64,000 nt of DNA from Mesodorylaimus sp. YZB2_4 (taxonomy: Eukaryota; Nematoda; Enoplea; Dorylaimida; Dorylaimidae), in assembly GCA_030248295.1 (NCBI GenBank), contig JASANH010001684.1:62001-126000 (forward strand), given 5' to 3'. Positions 1 through 11,694 of the stretch are shown piece by piece. The position numbers and the translations under genes are program-made. Under the pieces are notes generated by a model. It was not told the origin of the DNA. It worked only from the letters and a program-made list of their open reading frames with translations, and did not search any database. Positions within the stretch are counted from its first letter, which is position 1; each line of letters begins with the position of its first letter.

Positions 1-681
1 ACAATACAATAGACGACCGCGGCGTGAGACTCGTCCTCGTCGCATCGGACTACTGGCTGAATAGAAAAATGAGATGGATTTGTTGGTTTTGTGCTCACCT
101 TCGACACACTGGCCTCGCAAATTGAGAATCCAATCAGACAGGTACTGTGCGCAGAGAGCAGCAACTGGTGCCCACTGACACTTTTGGCGGATGCTTTACA
201 CGCTAACCGTACAGTGCACCAGGCCACACCACAAGGTTCCGCTTATTCCACACAAATCCAAGATTCATAATGCCATCAACGTGACTCACCTGACTAGGCA
301 ACTCGGCTTCATTAGGCCCGATATCATCAAGTCTATATTCACTGCTATCGATCCCTGCACCAGCAGACCAACCAGTCGACTGCTGTGGTTGCACACGCTC
401 GATGAACTCGGTCAAAGCAAAGTTCTTACGCAGCCCCCAAACACCATGTTCAGTCAGCTGGGTCGCCTGAAACGCAAGCTTGTTCCTAATCTTCTGACAC
501 TACGACTAGACCACATCTGGCTTACCTGGCGATCAAACGGGCAGGATATGACGCCGATGCCCGACTGGTTGTTCAGTTGGCATAAACAACGATGGCAAAG
601 AGTATGACCACAGTTCAATAGCCGTGGCACGTGTAGACCTTGCAGTGCAAAGTTCTCGTGACACACTCGGCATTCCAGCAC
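1..681 (-). CDS. TRIM23: TRIM23/ARD1 (arc-1) orthologue, internal exons, partial
   Basis: RING-type E3 ubiquitin ligase of the TRIM23 family, which in known members joins RING, B-boxes, coiled coil and a C-terminal ARF GTPase domain. I see three phase-compatible exons: 526-681 (52 codons), 290-466 (59 codons) and 1-56, which runs off the window. The first encodes the RING: ECRVC, then NCGHTLCHRC, then SCPFDRQ. The last zinc ligand is Asp, as in TRIM23 itself. The second carries the family stretch GVWGLRKNFAL. The third starts PVVRCDEDE, which matches the start of the TRIM23 B-box region. All have clean acceptors and GTAAG or GTGAG donors. The exon with the start codon should lie upstream, between 684 and 2157, but I could not identify it. 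B-box remainder, coiled coil and ARF domain lie outside the window. Confidence 0.87.
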
Positions 682-2157
682 CTAAATTGAAGATGAAAAG
701 TTTGAACGAGAGACATAACACAACATCATTTTTCAGAAGGACCCACCAGTTCTCCTTGGTAACCACCTAGCAGCATGTATTCCTCGGTTACGGGGCGTCG
801 AGAGATATCAGATGCCGAAGTTCCTGGGAGCAAAAGCCTCCATCAGGAGAACTTTGCAGACGAACTGGGAAGACTGAAAACACCAAACCAACTGGTCTGA
901 TGCCTCTCAGCTGGGGGCAGTATCCACTGTATCTCCCCCCCTTCCGGGAATGATGGTTACAGGACACAAAAAATGGAGTGATGAAAAAGGAAGTTACCTA
1001 ACAGGGATGGCCTAAGTAGTGTAAGGTCATGCTGCTGATTTCAGCTCCAGGAACTAGTGAAAAAGCCGCCTCGAGGACAGGTTTGCCCTTCGCCCAGCAC
1101 TCTCACTGTTTCAAATACACTTTACAGTGCGGTGTTTGTGTACAGTAAAGCATTTGAATTTTCCGCTCGGGGGCCTGAACATCAATGATTTTAGGGACAT
1201 GAGCCCTCATTTCTCAGCTAGAAGGTTTTTAGCGCTTTTCATCATTTACGATATCGCCACTCGCTATGCTCAGTAGATTAGGCCATAAATGATGATACGC
1301 ATTACTCTACTTCTTGTCCACGAATTCTTCCTTGGCGCACAGCAGAGGACAGCAATGAGCGCTTCTATCCTTGGAATCTGTAATGGCCAGGCACCAGAGC
1401 GGGAAAGCCAAATGAGTCAACATGTTTCTACGTTTCGTCAGCTAAAGACAAACAAAAGTGTATAGCTAACTTGAAATTGCAAAAGAAGTCCCCAACGTTG
1501 ACAATTTTGATGCGTCAGTTTCCAGCATAACTCTAAAACTGACCTCATACAACAAGAATGGGCAAGTTTTGATTGGCCAGCGGCAAGCTGTTGTTTTTAC
1601 ACCGAGTTCGCCGACAGGTTTTATAGGAAGCCAACCTGTGAACTCTATAGCATAGCCATGCTCATACGTCTTACAATCAGTCGCGCACGAGTCCCTTGCA
1701 CTAGTGACGACTCTACAGGGAGTTGCAGAAGCTCTGCCTCTACTGCACTTTCGCGACACGCTGTAACTAAAGGCTCTGAGTAAGGCAGACTACTCACTCC
1801 CCTCGTGGGTGTAGGAGGCTTGTCTACGAATTGACATCGCACGAATTACGTACAGCGGGAAAGCAGAGTACCCAAAGGTGTGAAGCACGATCTACCGTTC
1901 TTAAACCCAGCAGAAGACCAAACTCACCAAAGTTGGCGAACCACGTTGCTGAGCGCCAGGGGACAACGCAGATGCGCAAACTGTTGATGCTGAAAGGTTC
2001 ATCTAGAACGCGATCTGAAGATGGCATCAGTGACAGGAGAAAGAACTGACTGGTAACCAGACACTGATATCTACAGGGATATCTTCCCAGTCACATAAAT
2101 TATGATCAATAATTATGATCCAGATTTATTATCAAAAAAAGCTAATAAAACGAAAGC
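682..2157. other. Interval between the TRIM23 RING exon and GPANK1
   Basis: No gene is supported here. It must hold the 5' intron, and probably the first exon, of the minus-strand TRIM23 gene, but no exon stands out. The longest minus-strand open frame (1466-1759, 97 codons) resembles no family I know. A direct repeat of ATTATGATC occurs near 2100-2120, next to the GPANK1 polyadenylation signal. Confidence 0.5.
2125..2130 (-). promoter_or_regulatory. Polyadenylation signal of the GPANK1-like gene
   Basis: AATAAA on the minus strand, 27 bases past the TAA stop of the GPANK1-like gene. This is a normal distance for a 3' end signal. Confidence 0.55.
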
Positions 2158-3312
2158 TTATATTAATTGATAGAACTCGCGCCTAAAATTTTTAATCCAT
2201 TCTTTTTCTTTGGCGTCTCTTCTTAATTTTTCTTTCTTCGTCATATTTTCTTCCGATTTTTGTAGTTTTACTCTCCGATTAGTGTCTTTCGCAGTTTCGA
2301 TGGCTCTTTCGTCATGAGCACCGAAATGTGTAACCCGAGGTTTTGGCGCATCCTTCGATCCTAATCCGAGACGATCTCTCTTCAAAATGGTTTTGACTGG
2401 GTACCATCTTCCTTGCCCGTTCCGTCCTAATCCGCGCTTCCAATCCCAACCTTCCTTTAGCATCAGCTGATAACCTTTGTTGGAATGCGGTAACAGAAAG
2501 GAGGGACGCTGATCGTTCTGATCATCCTTCGATGCAGCATTGAAAAGGTGCGTGGTACTCGTTTCGTGATTTGGGTCCTGAACAAACATTGAACAAGTAT
2601 CGCAGTGCCGTTCTTCACTCTGCTGCTCCATTGGTGATGTCGAGGGCTTATGAGATGGCTTTTTGTTTTTCGACAGAGATAAGAACGCAGCAATGTCTCG
2701 ATGACCACGTCGACGCGCGATACTCGCGGCTGTTCGATTCTGCTGATTTTTCAATTCGACATCAGCCCCATGATAAACTAAAAATTCGATTATGTCCCCG
2801 TGTCCTTCGTAAGAAGCGCACATTAGTGCCGACCATCCGAATTCGTCCACAGAATTTAGAACAGAGGGAGTTTGGGAGAGACATGTTCCCAATCCCGCTA
2901 AATCTCTGTTTGAGGCTGCTTTGAGGAATCTATTACGTTGAACTTCGAATGGCACAAGTTCGGAACCACACGATTTTGGGGGAACTTTTCTCGTAGTTTT
3001 CAATTTCGGACGCATTTGTTTCGGCTTGGTTGATTTCGTTAAAGCTTCTTGCGAAATCACCCTTGAACTGGTGGAAATCGCCGTCGACGGAGCTTGATCC
3101 GAAGACAGTAGGGACACATAAAATGAATGCGCTTGCTCACCGCTCAGAGGTGCTGAAGGTTTCGACACGATCTGAACGGTCGCTTCCGATGAATCATACT
3201 GGTCTTTATCGGAATTCGGTCTCTCCAAAACGGGGTCTTCGTGAACGGAAAGAACGTTCGATAGCTCGGATGCTGAACGTATAAATCTCATTGGGGCAAA
3301 AGAAAATGCCAT
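2158..3312 (-). CDS. GPANK1: GPANK1-like ankyrin repeat and G-patch protein
   Basis: Intronless gene of 384 codons. The open frame extends slightly further upstream, but ATG at 3312 sits in a good context (ACCATGG) and is the natural start. Residues 1-120 are Ser/Thr/Lys-rich. Two ankyrin repeats follow at about 128-212 (GWSALMCASYEGHGDIIEFL, then TAASIARRRGHRDIAAFL). A CDTC cysteine pair lies near 237, and a G-patch at about 280-319 reads GWDWKRGLGRNGQGRWYPV. The C-terminus is basic (KKEKLRRDAKEKEW). The order ankyrin, CxxC, G-patch, basic tail is that of GPANK1. G-patch proteins commonly activate DEAH helicases in RNA processing; the partner here is unknown. The stop is TAA, with an AATAAA signal 27 bases on. 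Lack of introns could mean an old retrocopy, but the frame is fully intact. Confidence 0.92.
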   Translation of the reverse strand: MAFSFAPMRFIRSASELSNVLSVHEDPVLERPNSDKDQYDSSEATVQIVSKPSAPLSGEQAHSFYVSLLSSDQAPSTAISTSSRVISQEALTKSTKPKQMRPKLKTTRKVPPKSCGSELVPFEVQRNRFLKAASNRDLAGLGTCLSQTPSVLNSVDEFGWSALMCASYEGHGDIIEFLVYHGADVELKNQQNRTAASIARRRGHRDIAAFLSLSKNKKPSHKPSTSPMEQQSEERHCDTCSMFVQDPNHETSTTHLFNAASKDDQNDQRPSFLLPHSNKGYQLMLKEGWDWKRGLGRNGQGRWYPVKTILKRDRLGLGSKDAPKPRVTHFGAHDERAIETAKDTNRRVKLQKSEENMTKKEKLRRDAKEKEWIKNFRREFYQLI

Positions 3313-5435
3313 GGTTGGAACCAAAAGCTGCCGAAATTCCCCTTCGTTTACTTACTCCGATATGGTTGAACAACGAACTGTAATAACCAAATGGGGACTA
3401 CTAGAACGTGACCAGTAATCGCAACTTAATAGTTAGGCACTGAAGCTTGCATCGTCTCTTCCTTTCGTCGTATTCGTCGATGTAACGTTGTACCACGTAA
3501 TTATCACCCGTTTAGCACAGAACTAATAGCATTTTCAAAAAGTTTAATAACTTATTTGTGGTTAAATGAATAACCAAAATAAAACACTCTCACTTACTTG
3601 GTTTTTTTATTTGTAGATATACTTATGTTAACCGAGAGAAGCTTTTTCAAAGGGTGAAGTATACGTGTTTGTTTGACGTTGTTTCAAGACTTATTTCAGA
3701 ATGGCGCGAGATTAAAGCTCTATGAGGATAAATTATATTTGGACTTACAGGCACGATATTTTCGCATACGTATGTGGAGGCACTGTGGAAGGACGTAAAT
3801 GATCAGCAGAGGGGAGCTGGTTAATGTAAAATTTGGCTAGGCTTTGTTGCATTAGACACTGACGTCACATCTCACATCACAGACTATTCTTTCATTTTCT
3901 CACAGCAGATAGAAGTCTGTCAGAAATTTTTTCGTAAATTTAACAGGCTACGTGAAAAGATAACGCGTAGCGCTTTGATTCTTTGCAAGCGGGAAATGTG
4001 GTTACATTCAGAAGATGCAGCACCTGAAGTGAAGTCGTATGGCTCAATTCTAATCGCGTGTCGTTCGCCTTCCCTAACGTCTGCGTGAAATGATTTACTT
4101 GCTCGTGCTGATTTTATCAACATCATCATTTTTTATTCTTGTGCAAACGCATATGCGCTCTAGGGACACAAGAAACATAAAACACAACACACATGATATA
4201 AAAATGTGAAAGTGCGAAAAAACGACATCAAGTCTCCCAATCATCAAATTATCATGTTTTTCTCAAAATATAACACAAAACGTGATACCAAAACACGAAA
4301 AATGTATAAAAAGTAATACGAAAATATAGTCAACAAAATCCTGGAACGATACTGTGCAAAAATTAAAAAAAACAATATTATTAGGCAAATTATTCCGAAG
4401 CGTAATTCCAGAAAACACAAAGCTCTGTCGATAGGATTCAAAAAAAAAGTTTGACTGTGAGTTTGATTTCGAGTTTGACTCGAGTGAAAGGATGAATTAC
4501 TGATGCTAAACGTGCAGGAAATAGCGGACGATTGCGCGCGGTGCGGTGGCGCACTTACAGTATGTACGAAGACTGATCCTGGTATCGTAAACGTTGTACT
4601 TTCAGTGAACAACAAGATTATAGGAGGCGGCAGCACCTTTGAGATAAAAGAACTGGGGATCAAAGATCATTATCTATCGTCTAGTCACAGTATATACTGT
4701 AAGTGTCACCACTACTGTACGAGATACATAGACCGCTTGCTCACTTTTGATCGGTTTATCCGAAAACCTGCGCCGTGAAGCCGAGGCGTGGTGCTAAAGA
4801 CGGTACAGCGCATGAAAAATCTTCCGATTAGTTTTCCAGTCTAGATTTGTCAGACTGCCGATGTTAAGTCAAGAGACTGTCATGGAATCATGAAGGTCAA
4901 CCATAAAACGTTATCGCATCACATTAAGCAGCTTCCTTTAAGTAAAGATGGCATGTCATGCTTTATCCATAGCAGAACTGCGCAGCGCAGTCGAGGCCTA
5001 AGGAAGACATGTTTTACAATCATTTTTTTACCCAAGTGGGAGTCGAACCCTCCCCTCTGAATGTGCGCACAGCGTGAGAGGCAAACGCCTTAAACTCTAG
5101 CTCACAGGCACCAGCGGCATCCGCATTAAAGAGGTGACGAAGGGGCCCAATGCAAGAATGGAAATCCAAGCGGGTATACTTTAGCAGTGAGCACTGAAGC
5201 ATATGGAGAAACGTGCCCTCAGAATCCTACGCAAAGGTCTCGCCAAAGCAGCTAAGCTAATGACTTACTATAGCGAAGAGAAACCAATGCGTGCCTGAGC
5301 CGTGAGCTGCAAGGGTTAACTGAGGCTGGGGGCATATTCGAGGGGATAGTTTCGACTAAACACGTATGTGTCGTTGTTATCGAATTATTGTGCTGAATCC
5401 AGTACATGACAAAATTGACTGCACAAAAAAAGCAA
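3313..5435. other. Gene-poor interval with a tRNA-like sequence
   Basis: No gene is supported. A 91-codon ATG-started plus-strand frame at 4503-4778 (starts MLNVQEIADDCARCGGAL) has reasonable composition, but no recognised domain and no clear splice partners. A 139-codon minus frame overlapping it is AT-rich, hydrophobic and probably spurious. A tRNA-like sequence lies at about 5036-5112. Confidence 0.4.
5036..5112 (-). repeat. tRNA-like sequence, probably SINE-derived
   Basis: The minus strand contains a perfect T-arm (stem GGGAG, loop GGTTCGA, stem CTCCC) and an upstream A-box-like segment near GAGTTTAAGGCG. The sequence flanking the T-arm cannot pair with the 5' end as an acceptor stem. 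This therefore looks like a tRNA-derived repeat or a dead tRNA copy rather than a working tRNA gene. Confidence 0.5.
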
Positions 5436-6557
5436 TTAAACTTGGGGCTTTTTAGCAAGCCGAGTTAAATTTTTTGGTTTCACTCTATCCCAGATATTGT
5501 CAAGTATCACAAAATGGTGTGATCCTGGTTTCAGATTTTGACTAGCGATCCACTGGTTTTGAACTACGCCAATCGACGATATCTGAACCAAAGAAACATC
5601 GAAGTCACTTCCGGGTGTCGAGCACGATAGTATCAACTTTCTGGTTTTTGAATGTTTCCAACAATAAATCAAAGGATACGAGAGATAACATACCGACTGG
5701 ACCATGTTCAAGGCAGCGGTAGCAGTGACGTCGAAAATCTGAGTGAAACTACTGTCGAAGTTTTGCCTTTTCAGCCAAAAATCTCCAATAAAGTCCGCTG
5801 TCCACGTCGCAACAGAAAAGCCGACATGCAATCTTAAGACTGGCAACATGGTTTTCGTAAAATTTTCAGTATATCGCAGTCTCAATCTGACATTTAACTT
5901 TTGGTGGGCCCTGTTCAGCATAAAATCATCATCTAATTTTGCCGTCAATGATTTCGCTTGACGCAATCCCACAAATATGAAAAACATGACCATCATCAGG
6001 CCTACATATGCCAGTATGCGTGCGGCTATAGACCCTCTCAGGTACCCGCCGTCCCCTCGCGGAGTCACCCCAACTCCAGCCAGAACTGCACTCACAATCC
6101 ACACGACCCCCATGTCCAACAGCGCTGCATTTCTGTTGCTGTGATCCAACTTTTTTCCATTGTTGAGAATATTTTTCAGTACACGGACGCAGTGTCTGGT
6201 CAACAGTGCAAAGGTCAGGTCGACTGTGATCGAACCAGCATCGTCCACAATGATCACCCAGCGAGTCCATGCCACTGAAACACTGTCACTCAAGCTCATG
6301 TTGACTATGCGAGCGAGAGCCCTCAGAGTAGATTGAACGGAAATGATGAAATTTGTTAAAGTTATTTGATAGACCAGCATTCGTTCGTAGATTTCCCAGG
6401 CTTGACATCGGTATTGAGCACAGAAAAGCATGGCATCCAGAACAATGGCGATCAAGCCAAAAATAGCACGTAGGCCATATAATATATGCAGAGAGTAAAA
6501 TGTCGAGTGTTCCTGGGGTATTCCCAGAAAAATTGAATCAATTTTATGAAAAAGCAT
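5436..6557 (-). CDS. Rhodopsin-like seven-transmembrane receptor (putative)
   Basis: Intronless frame; the first ATG is at 6557, giving 373 codons. An open extension to 6635 has no ATG. Seven hydrophobic segments can be traced in order: near ILYGLRAIFGLIAIVLDAML (TM1), YQITLTNFIISV (TM2), AGSITVDLTFALL (TM3), VVWIVSAVLAGVGV (TM4), ILAYVGLMMVMFFIFVGL (TM5), VGFSVATWTADFIG (TM6) and ALNMVQSVCYLSYPLIYCW (TM7). TM3 ends in LTRHCVRVL, so the DRY motif is replaced by TRH. TM7 ends YPLIYCWKHSKTR, a variant of NPxxY followed by a basic helix 8. Nematodes have many divergent receptors of this sort; the ligand is unknown. The coding start is uncertain and an upstream exon is possible. Confidence 0.65.
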   Translation of the reverse strand: MLFHKIDSIFLGIPQEHSTFYSLHILYGLRAIFGLIAIVLDAMLFCAQYRCQAWEIYERMLVYQITLTNFIISVQSTLRALARIVNMSLSDSVSVAWTRWVIIVDDAGSITVDLTFALLTRHCVRVLKNILNNGKKLDHSNRNAALLDMGVVWIVSAVLAGVGVTPRGDGGYLRGSIAARILAYVGLMMVMFFIFVGLRQAKSLTAKLDDDFMLNRAHQKLNVRLRLRYTENFTKTMLPVLRLHVGFSVATWTADFIGDFWLKRQNFDSSFTQIFDVTATAALNMVQSVCYLSYPLIYCWKHSKTRKLILSCSTPGSDFDVSLVQISSIGVVQNQWIASQNLKPGSHHFVILDNIWDRVKPKNLTRLAKKPQV

Positions 6558-7609
6558 GACAGTGACGAGGGAGTGACGATAAACCACTTTTATTTGCGGA
6601 CAGAACCTGAGTGACGACTTGGGCGATGTCGTCACTCAGGTCCAAATATAGTTTGCGTGTACCGGCACTTTCACTTTGCTGGCAACGTGATACCCTCTTT
6701 TACTGTCAGTGCAGGTGGGGTTGGTATACGGGTACAAATCTCTCGCTAAGGAGTCCTTTTTGCACGGCGACTGTAACGCACTAACAGAAGCCGTAATCCC
6801 GCTTTGCAAACACCTCCGCAATGGGCTTGCCGCACAAAAGTACGCGGCCAGAACCTCGATGAACACCTAGCAATTGGTACTGACCGCCCAAGCCGAAGTT
6901 AAAGAACCCACTTAAAGAAGTCGGTTACTACCTGGCAGGGAGAGAGTCAGTCAGACTTGCGCTAAACTGGTCTGATTGTAAGGAAGCAATAAGTTTTGAC
7001 TAGGATAGATTTGATCCAGGCATGACACTGGAGTTTAGATGTGGAAACTCACGTGCCATAGGACCTATGTAGGTGCGGGTTCTAACACTTCAGTCACTGA
7101 TAACTGGACGTGGCCCCACACTCCGCTGGACCCATACAGTTTTACTAAGGAGAATGGTGAGACCCAGGAACGGGTTTCAGGAGGTCATATCAGGGGGTCC
7201 AGAGGAAGACGTGCTTCGCTCTGATTGCAAGAGTAGATTAGATTTACGCAGGAAGGTTGCCTTCGCAGGGCCATGGTCTCATTGTCAGTCCAATAGTTAG
7301 GCACTTTCAGGAAACTCACGCGCTCTGCGGCAAGTCGGAGTTAAACCACTAGCATACTCAGCGTGGGGTTTTACAAAAGTAAACAAGTTTCAGTGATTCA
7401 CAAATCCTAACATGCTTAAAACGAATTGGGGTGAGTCCATACCCTGCAGGTAGGCGTGAGGGGTCGGCGCGGGTTTATGGATTACTGACCTGGAGTATCG
7501 CTGGTGTCTGAACCAAGTAAGACCCTACCCTCTCCCTAGTACCATGCAATTATTTCCAGAAAAGTCTTTAACGACAGACTCGAAACTTTTAGACCAGCCA
7601 ATGCACAGA

Positions 7610-8255
7610 GTGGAACCAGGGCTTAGGATGGCTGGTCTACTCGGCCACTGATAGGGATCACGGTAGGGAAAAATGTCTAAGCAGAAGCTGCTTTTTCTGC
7701 ATGAATATCAACAGGACGACTGATCCTGGCAGAGGACCATGCAATCCTGTGCTCGTAGCCCGCAAAGTGGGCTAGGAGTGTCGAATTCTCGGGCTAGGCG
7801 TAGTAGCGCTTGCTCTTATGTTTAGTAGGGAGTGTTCGACTCGCGGCAAAGGTAAATCATTTTGGTGTCATGTGCCCCTTCATCCTTGAATGTGTCATTA
7901 CTGATATGATAAACCATGAGCATGAACATGAAGTTGGAAGAAGGGGGAGGGGAAGATTTTCCAGTGTCCCTTGAGGCTAGGCATGTAACGATAAGCCATA
8001 TCACTTTACTCGCAGCGCTGCAGCTTTGGCGTATCTAGGCTGCTCGTGTGGAACAGCACAGCTGCCTTTGGGGCGCCTGTCTGAACAGCAGCAGTACACA
8101 GAACAAACTGCTTTGTGGCTTGGATGCTGACATATCTATGCATACATACAGTATGTGTGCGAGATTACAAGCTGTTTGCAGTGCCTAGCATGTCGGGGCC
8201 ACCTCTCCTTTTTCATGTGGCCGAGAAGACCAGCCATCCTAAGCCCTGGTTCCAC
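7610..8255. repeat. Inverted repeat pair, 39-base arms about 570 bases apart
   Basis: Bases 7610-7648 are the reverse complement of 8217-8255 with one mismatch. Arms begin GTGGAACCAGGGCTTAGGAT and end CTCGGCCAC. The enclosed 568 bases have no significant open frame. A small non-autonomous element or a hairpin-forming transcript are both possible. Confidence 0.7.
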
Positions 8256-10601
8256 TTGCTCCTACAACTGAGAGAATTGAGTGGCTCAAACACCTCCTTC
8301 CAAACCTCTTAAAAATAGAAACATAAAACGGAACGTGAACCCGCGCCTATGAAATTACTAGTAAAGACCGCCTACAGATCGACCATTCCATAGTCAGAAA
8401 CACTTACCCGCACTACCGTGCCTGCGCATGAAATGCGCATTTTTTTGAATATGTACTCAGATATACAGGCGGCAGGAAAAACAAAAAAGCTCATTTGTAA
8501 GGGTTCGTAATTCGTGGCTCATTCGTTCGTAATTCGTAAGGAGAAGTAGTTCATGCTCGGGGTGGTCTTAACTTCCTTATCCTAAGAGTATTCCATCAGA
8601 AGCTGAAACAGAACTCACAGGATTGGCAAGTTTTATCAGGTTATTATTAGCTCTAATTTTCCTCAACAGTATTACCTCCACATCTAATAGAATATGTCCT
8701 GACCATGGAAATTCTATCTACATCATTTATATTCGTTCACATATTCTCAATTTCTGATCGGCTAATTTATTTGGGTACAGCAAACCCATCTTCGTTAGAG
8801 CGCGATGAGCCTAGCCAGTCAATGGCGCTGCGCCTCAACCCGTCCAGTTGATGTTTCTGAACATCGCGCCGAAAAAACCAGAAACACTAGTGCCAACTAC
8901 TTTCGATAGCCGATAACTCAAAAATAGTTAAAGCAAGAAAGTTGAGGATTTGCATGGGTTGCAAAATAGGTCAGATCTGTTACTGTGTACGTAAATTTTG
9001 ATCAAACTCTGTTGACGAGCGACAGGTTGAAAAAGCCAAAAACGTGATTATTTTCTGGAAAAACTTTTCAGAAACTGAAGCTTTTAAAAAATGAATGCCA
9101 AAAGGCAGATTCTGAAGGCGCAAGCTTTCAGAAAAACTAACATTTACACCTGTACGACCTCTGGTTGTTGCGCTAGCCTGATCTTTATCCTCCCTCTCCT
9201 CCTCCTCGTCTTCTCCCCCCTGAACAAGAAATAGCGTATTTGTAGAACTCGACAGCGGCTTGACGGATTTTGATAAGAATTCGCACGATTGTATATTCGG
9301 CCGATTCTGCTATGTGTGCAAAAAATCAAAAACTTTCGTCTAACCGTTCTCGAGTTATTAGCCGGCGAAAATCGTCCTTTAGCATTAGGCGTCTGGTTGG
9401 CTGGTCTAATAAGACCCTACCTCTCCCCAGTACCATGCAATACGGGTAGATGAACGCCGATGACCTGCACCACCATGGCCAATCAAGTATTGTTAACGAG
9501 GTGTGGTTTCACCCTCCCCCGTCCCCCTCGGGCACCCATATGGAATGCCGTTTGTCAAAAGTAATGGACGTTGCCTAGACCCATGTACATCAGTCGTGCG
9601 AATGCAAAGAATGCAAAGAGCCTTACTTCACGGAATGCCACTGTTACATTTTCAGCTTCCATGGTTGAGCGATCAAACGAAATTGTTTTGGCCCAGCTGC
9701 CTGTCAAGCCACGTGTACTGTAGAACTTGAGATTACTGCAATAGCTGTCCAGCAGCAAGGTTTCCTCACCGTTCCAGAATGGGAACAGACAGACAATGGC
9801 TCGTCAGGATATCTATTAGCCGCGGAACTTATCATAAAGCAGACATTAGCGGACTCAAAAGAAGAAAATAAACAAACAAGAGGCCTAACATTGGCTAACG
9901 TAAGGGGAAGTTAGGAATGACGCATAGAGAGGATGGAGGGAACAAAACATAAGGAAGACCAAGCATGCCTCATCTTGTCCCTTTTGCGTCATGACGAAAG
10001 AAAAACATGACCTGAACTCTGTAACGCTATCTGACTAACTGAATGCCACTCTAGTGTATGATTTACGAAGGCCGGCAGATAATCCTGGACATCCGCTTTC
10101 TGTCGCTGACTAAACATGCGGACTGACAAACAAACATGTGAAAGGCTAGTTGTGCTTGGAGATAAGCGAGCCAGAATTGAACTTGTATAGCCTGTTATTA
10201 CCAGACTGTACTTCTCTCTGTTGTGCATCCGAGGCTGGGCATTTCAGAATGCGACCAAACCACTGCGGGCTTGTCCTCCGCTCCTTTAAACTTTAGGTGG
10301 ATGGCAGTATGTTTTGGACCAATCTTTGTAACCGCAAAAAGTAGCTTCCAGTGATCGATTTCAGCCGTACTAACGATAACTAACCGTGGCAGTAAAAAGT
10401 TCCAATTTTTAAACAGCTTATTGGAACATATGTGTTTGAGGGCCGAGATAAGTTATTGAGGCCATATACAAAATTTCACCCGTGTTTTTTTGGTTCCAAA
10501 GAGCCAAAAAACGCGTGGTATTTCATGGGACGAGAAATCTGGGGGATGTTCTTGGTCTTGAATGGTGTAGTGTCCAAGTAGTTGACAGTAGACATGGTAT
10601 C

Positions 10602-10880
10602 TAGCGGCCGCGGTGGTGCAGGCGGTTCAGCATTCGTCTCTCCGTATTGCTTAGGAGCGAGTGGCTGGACTCGTCCTGGGTTCGATCCACGGTGGCAGAG
10701 GTCGGTTTGTGAACCATAAACCCTCGCTGACGTTGCACGGCAGGCCATGGGTGACTCACCCGGTACCCTTGAGGTGCTCCGAGTGGAGAGACGGATGCCA
10801 AACACCGGCAGGGTTCAAAGCCCACCCGCGGTGGTTCAAAACCCGGAGACACGCAGAGGGACGCTGTTGTGTTCGCTGGT
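10602..10880 (+). repeat. tRNA-derived SINE (family 1)
   Basis: Begins with CCGCGGTGGTGCAG, an A-box-like start, and has a perfect B-box GGTTCGATCC at 10679-10688. An inverted, diverged copy is present at 33150-33358. The copies share the segments GAGTGGCTGGACTCGTCC, GAGGTCGGTTTG and ACCCTCGCTGA. Two dispersed copies with internal RNA polymerase III promoter boxes indicate a tRNA-derived SINE. The 3' limit is approximate. Confidence 0.72.
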
Positions 10881-11694
10881 CCCCACACAGCCTTGCTTAC
10901 AAGATTTGACTGCTGGCCGGCTTGACGCAAATTTAAAACATAAAAAGACGTGTGATCCAAAACTGTTTCGTCTGGAAACCATACGTCTGCTTTTTACTTT
11001 TGCTCATACCATGCCAGAGTTGCCAGTGCGCATTATCCTTTTGATACGATATCACTAGCATGTGCGATTTCTATGATTAAGGTGGTCACTACTCACTGGC
11101 TAAATAAAGCTTGTTATGATTCAGTCTGTCATCTTTTCAACATGAAATCCGATGGCTTTCTACCGCTTTCTTACTAATAGGTGTTTTTTTGCCCCGCAAA
11201 AATGCTGCCGCCACTGTTTTTGATGCTGATCGCCTTCAGAGGTTCTCTAGTCGTCTAAAAGTCTTCTTCACAGTTAGAAACCTAGAAAGCTTTTTCTGGT
11301 TGCCGGAAAGGATAAAAACTGCTGTAAATTCTTTTTAAATTTCCCCTGGGAGTGTGGGCTGCGCCTTCAGCCAAATATTTTGCAACTGTTCATTATGTAA
11401 AGCACCAGACCATGAAAATTGACGACATCATACAGTACATAACTCGAACAAGTTGACAGAGTTGCACACAAATCGGATAGCACACACATGCAGTCCTTGT
11501 TGGAGGATAGAAATTTTCCGTCATATAACATCCACATGATCATCACTCACTTTGCCTCAAGTCGTTATGTGACACATGGCGAAATGGAATAAAAGGATAG
11601 AAATTTAAATTATGGCCATAAGAATGGTATAATTTCACAAATTAGACTATCATCCATCACACAAAATTCTTCTACGCATAAGGGTCGCAGCACT

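Larger units (their letters stand above)
6558..11694. other. Gene-poor region with repeats
   Basis: No coding exon is supported in these 5 kb. Visible structure: a 39-base inverted repeat pair at 7610-7648 and 8217-8255; two similar copies of a 33-base segment ending AGTACCATGCAAT (about 7518-7550 and 9410-9442); short tandem TTCGTAATTCGT units near 8507-8540; and a tRNA-derived SINE from 10602. Short open frames here look like chance. Confidence 0.5.

Noticed and set aside
100-180. Possible extra TRIM23 exon
   Set aside because: Its frame fits the flanking exons only with an alternative acceptor at about 52. Exons 290-466 and 1-56 already join in phase 0 and match the family.
1466-1759. Resemblance of the segment LETDASK to reverse transcriptase/RNase H
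   Set aside because: Only a seven-residue likeness, with no supporting motifs before or after it.
5036-5112. Functional tRNA gene
   Set aside because: Good T-arm, but the acceptor stem cannot pair.
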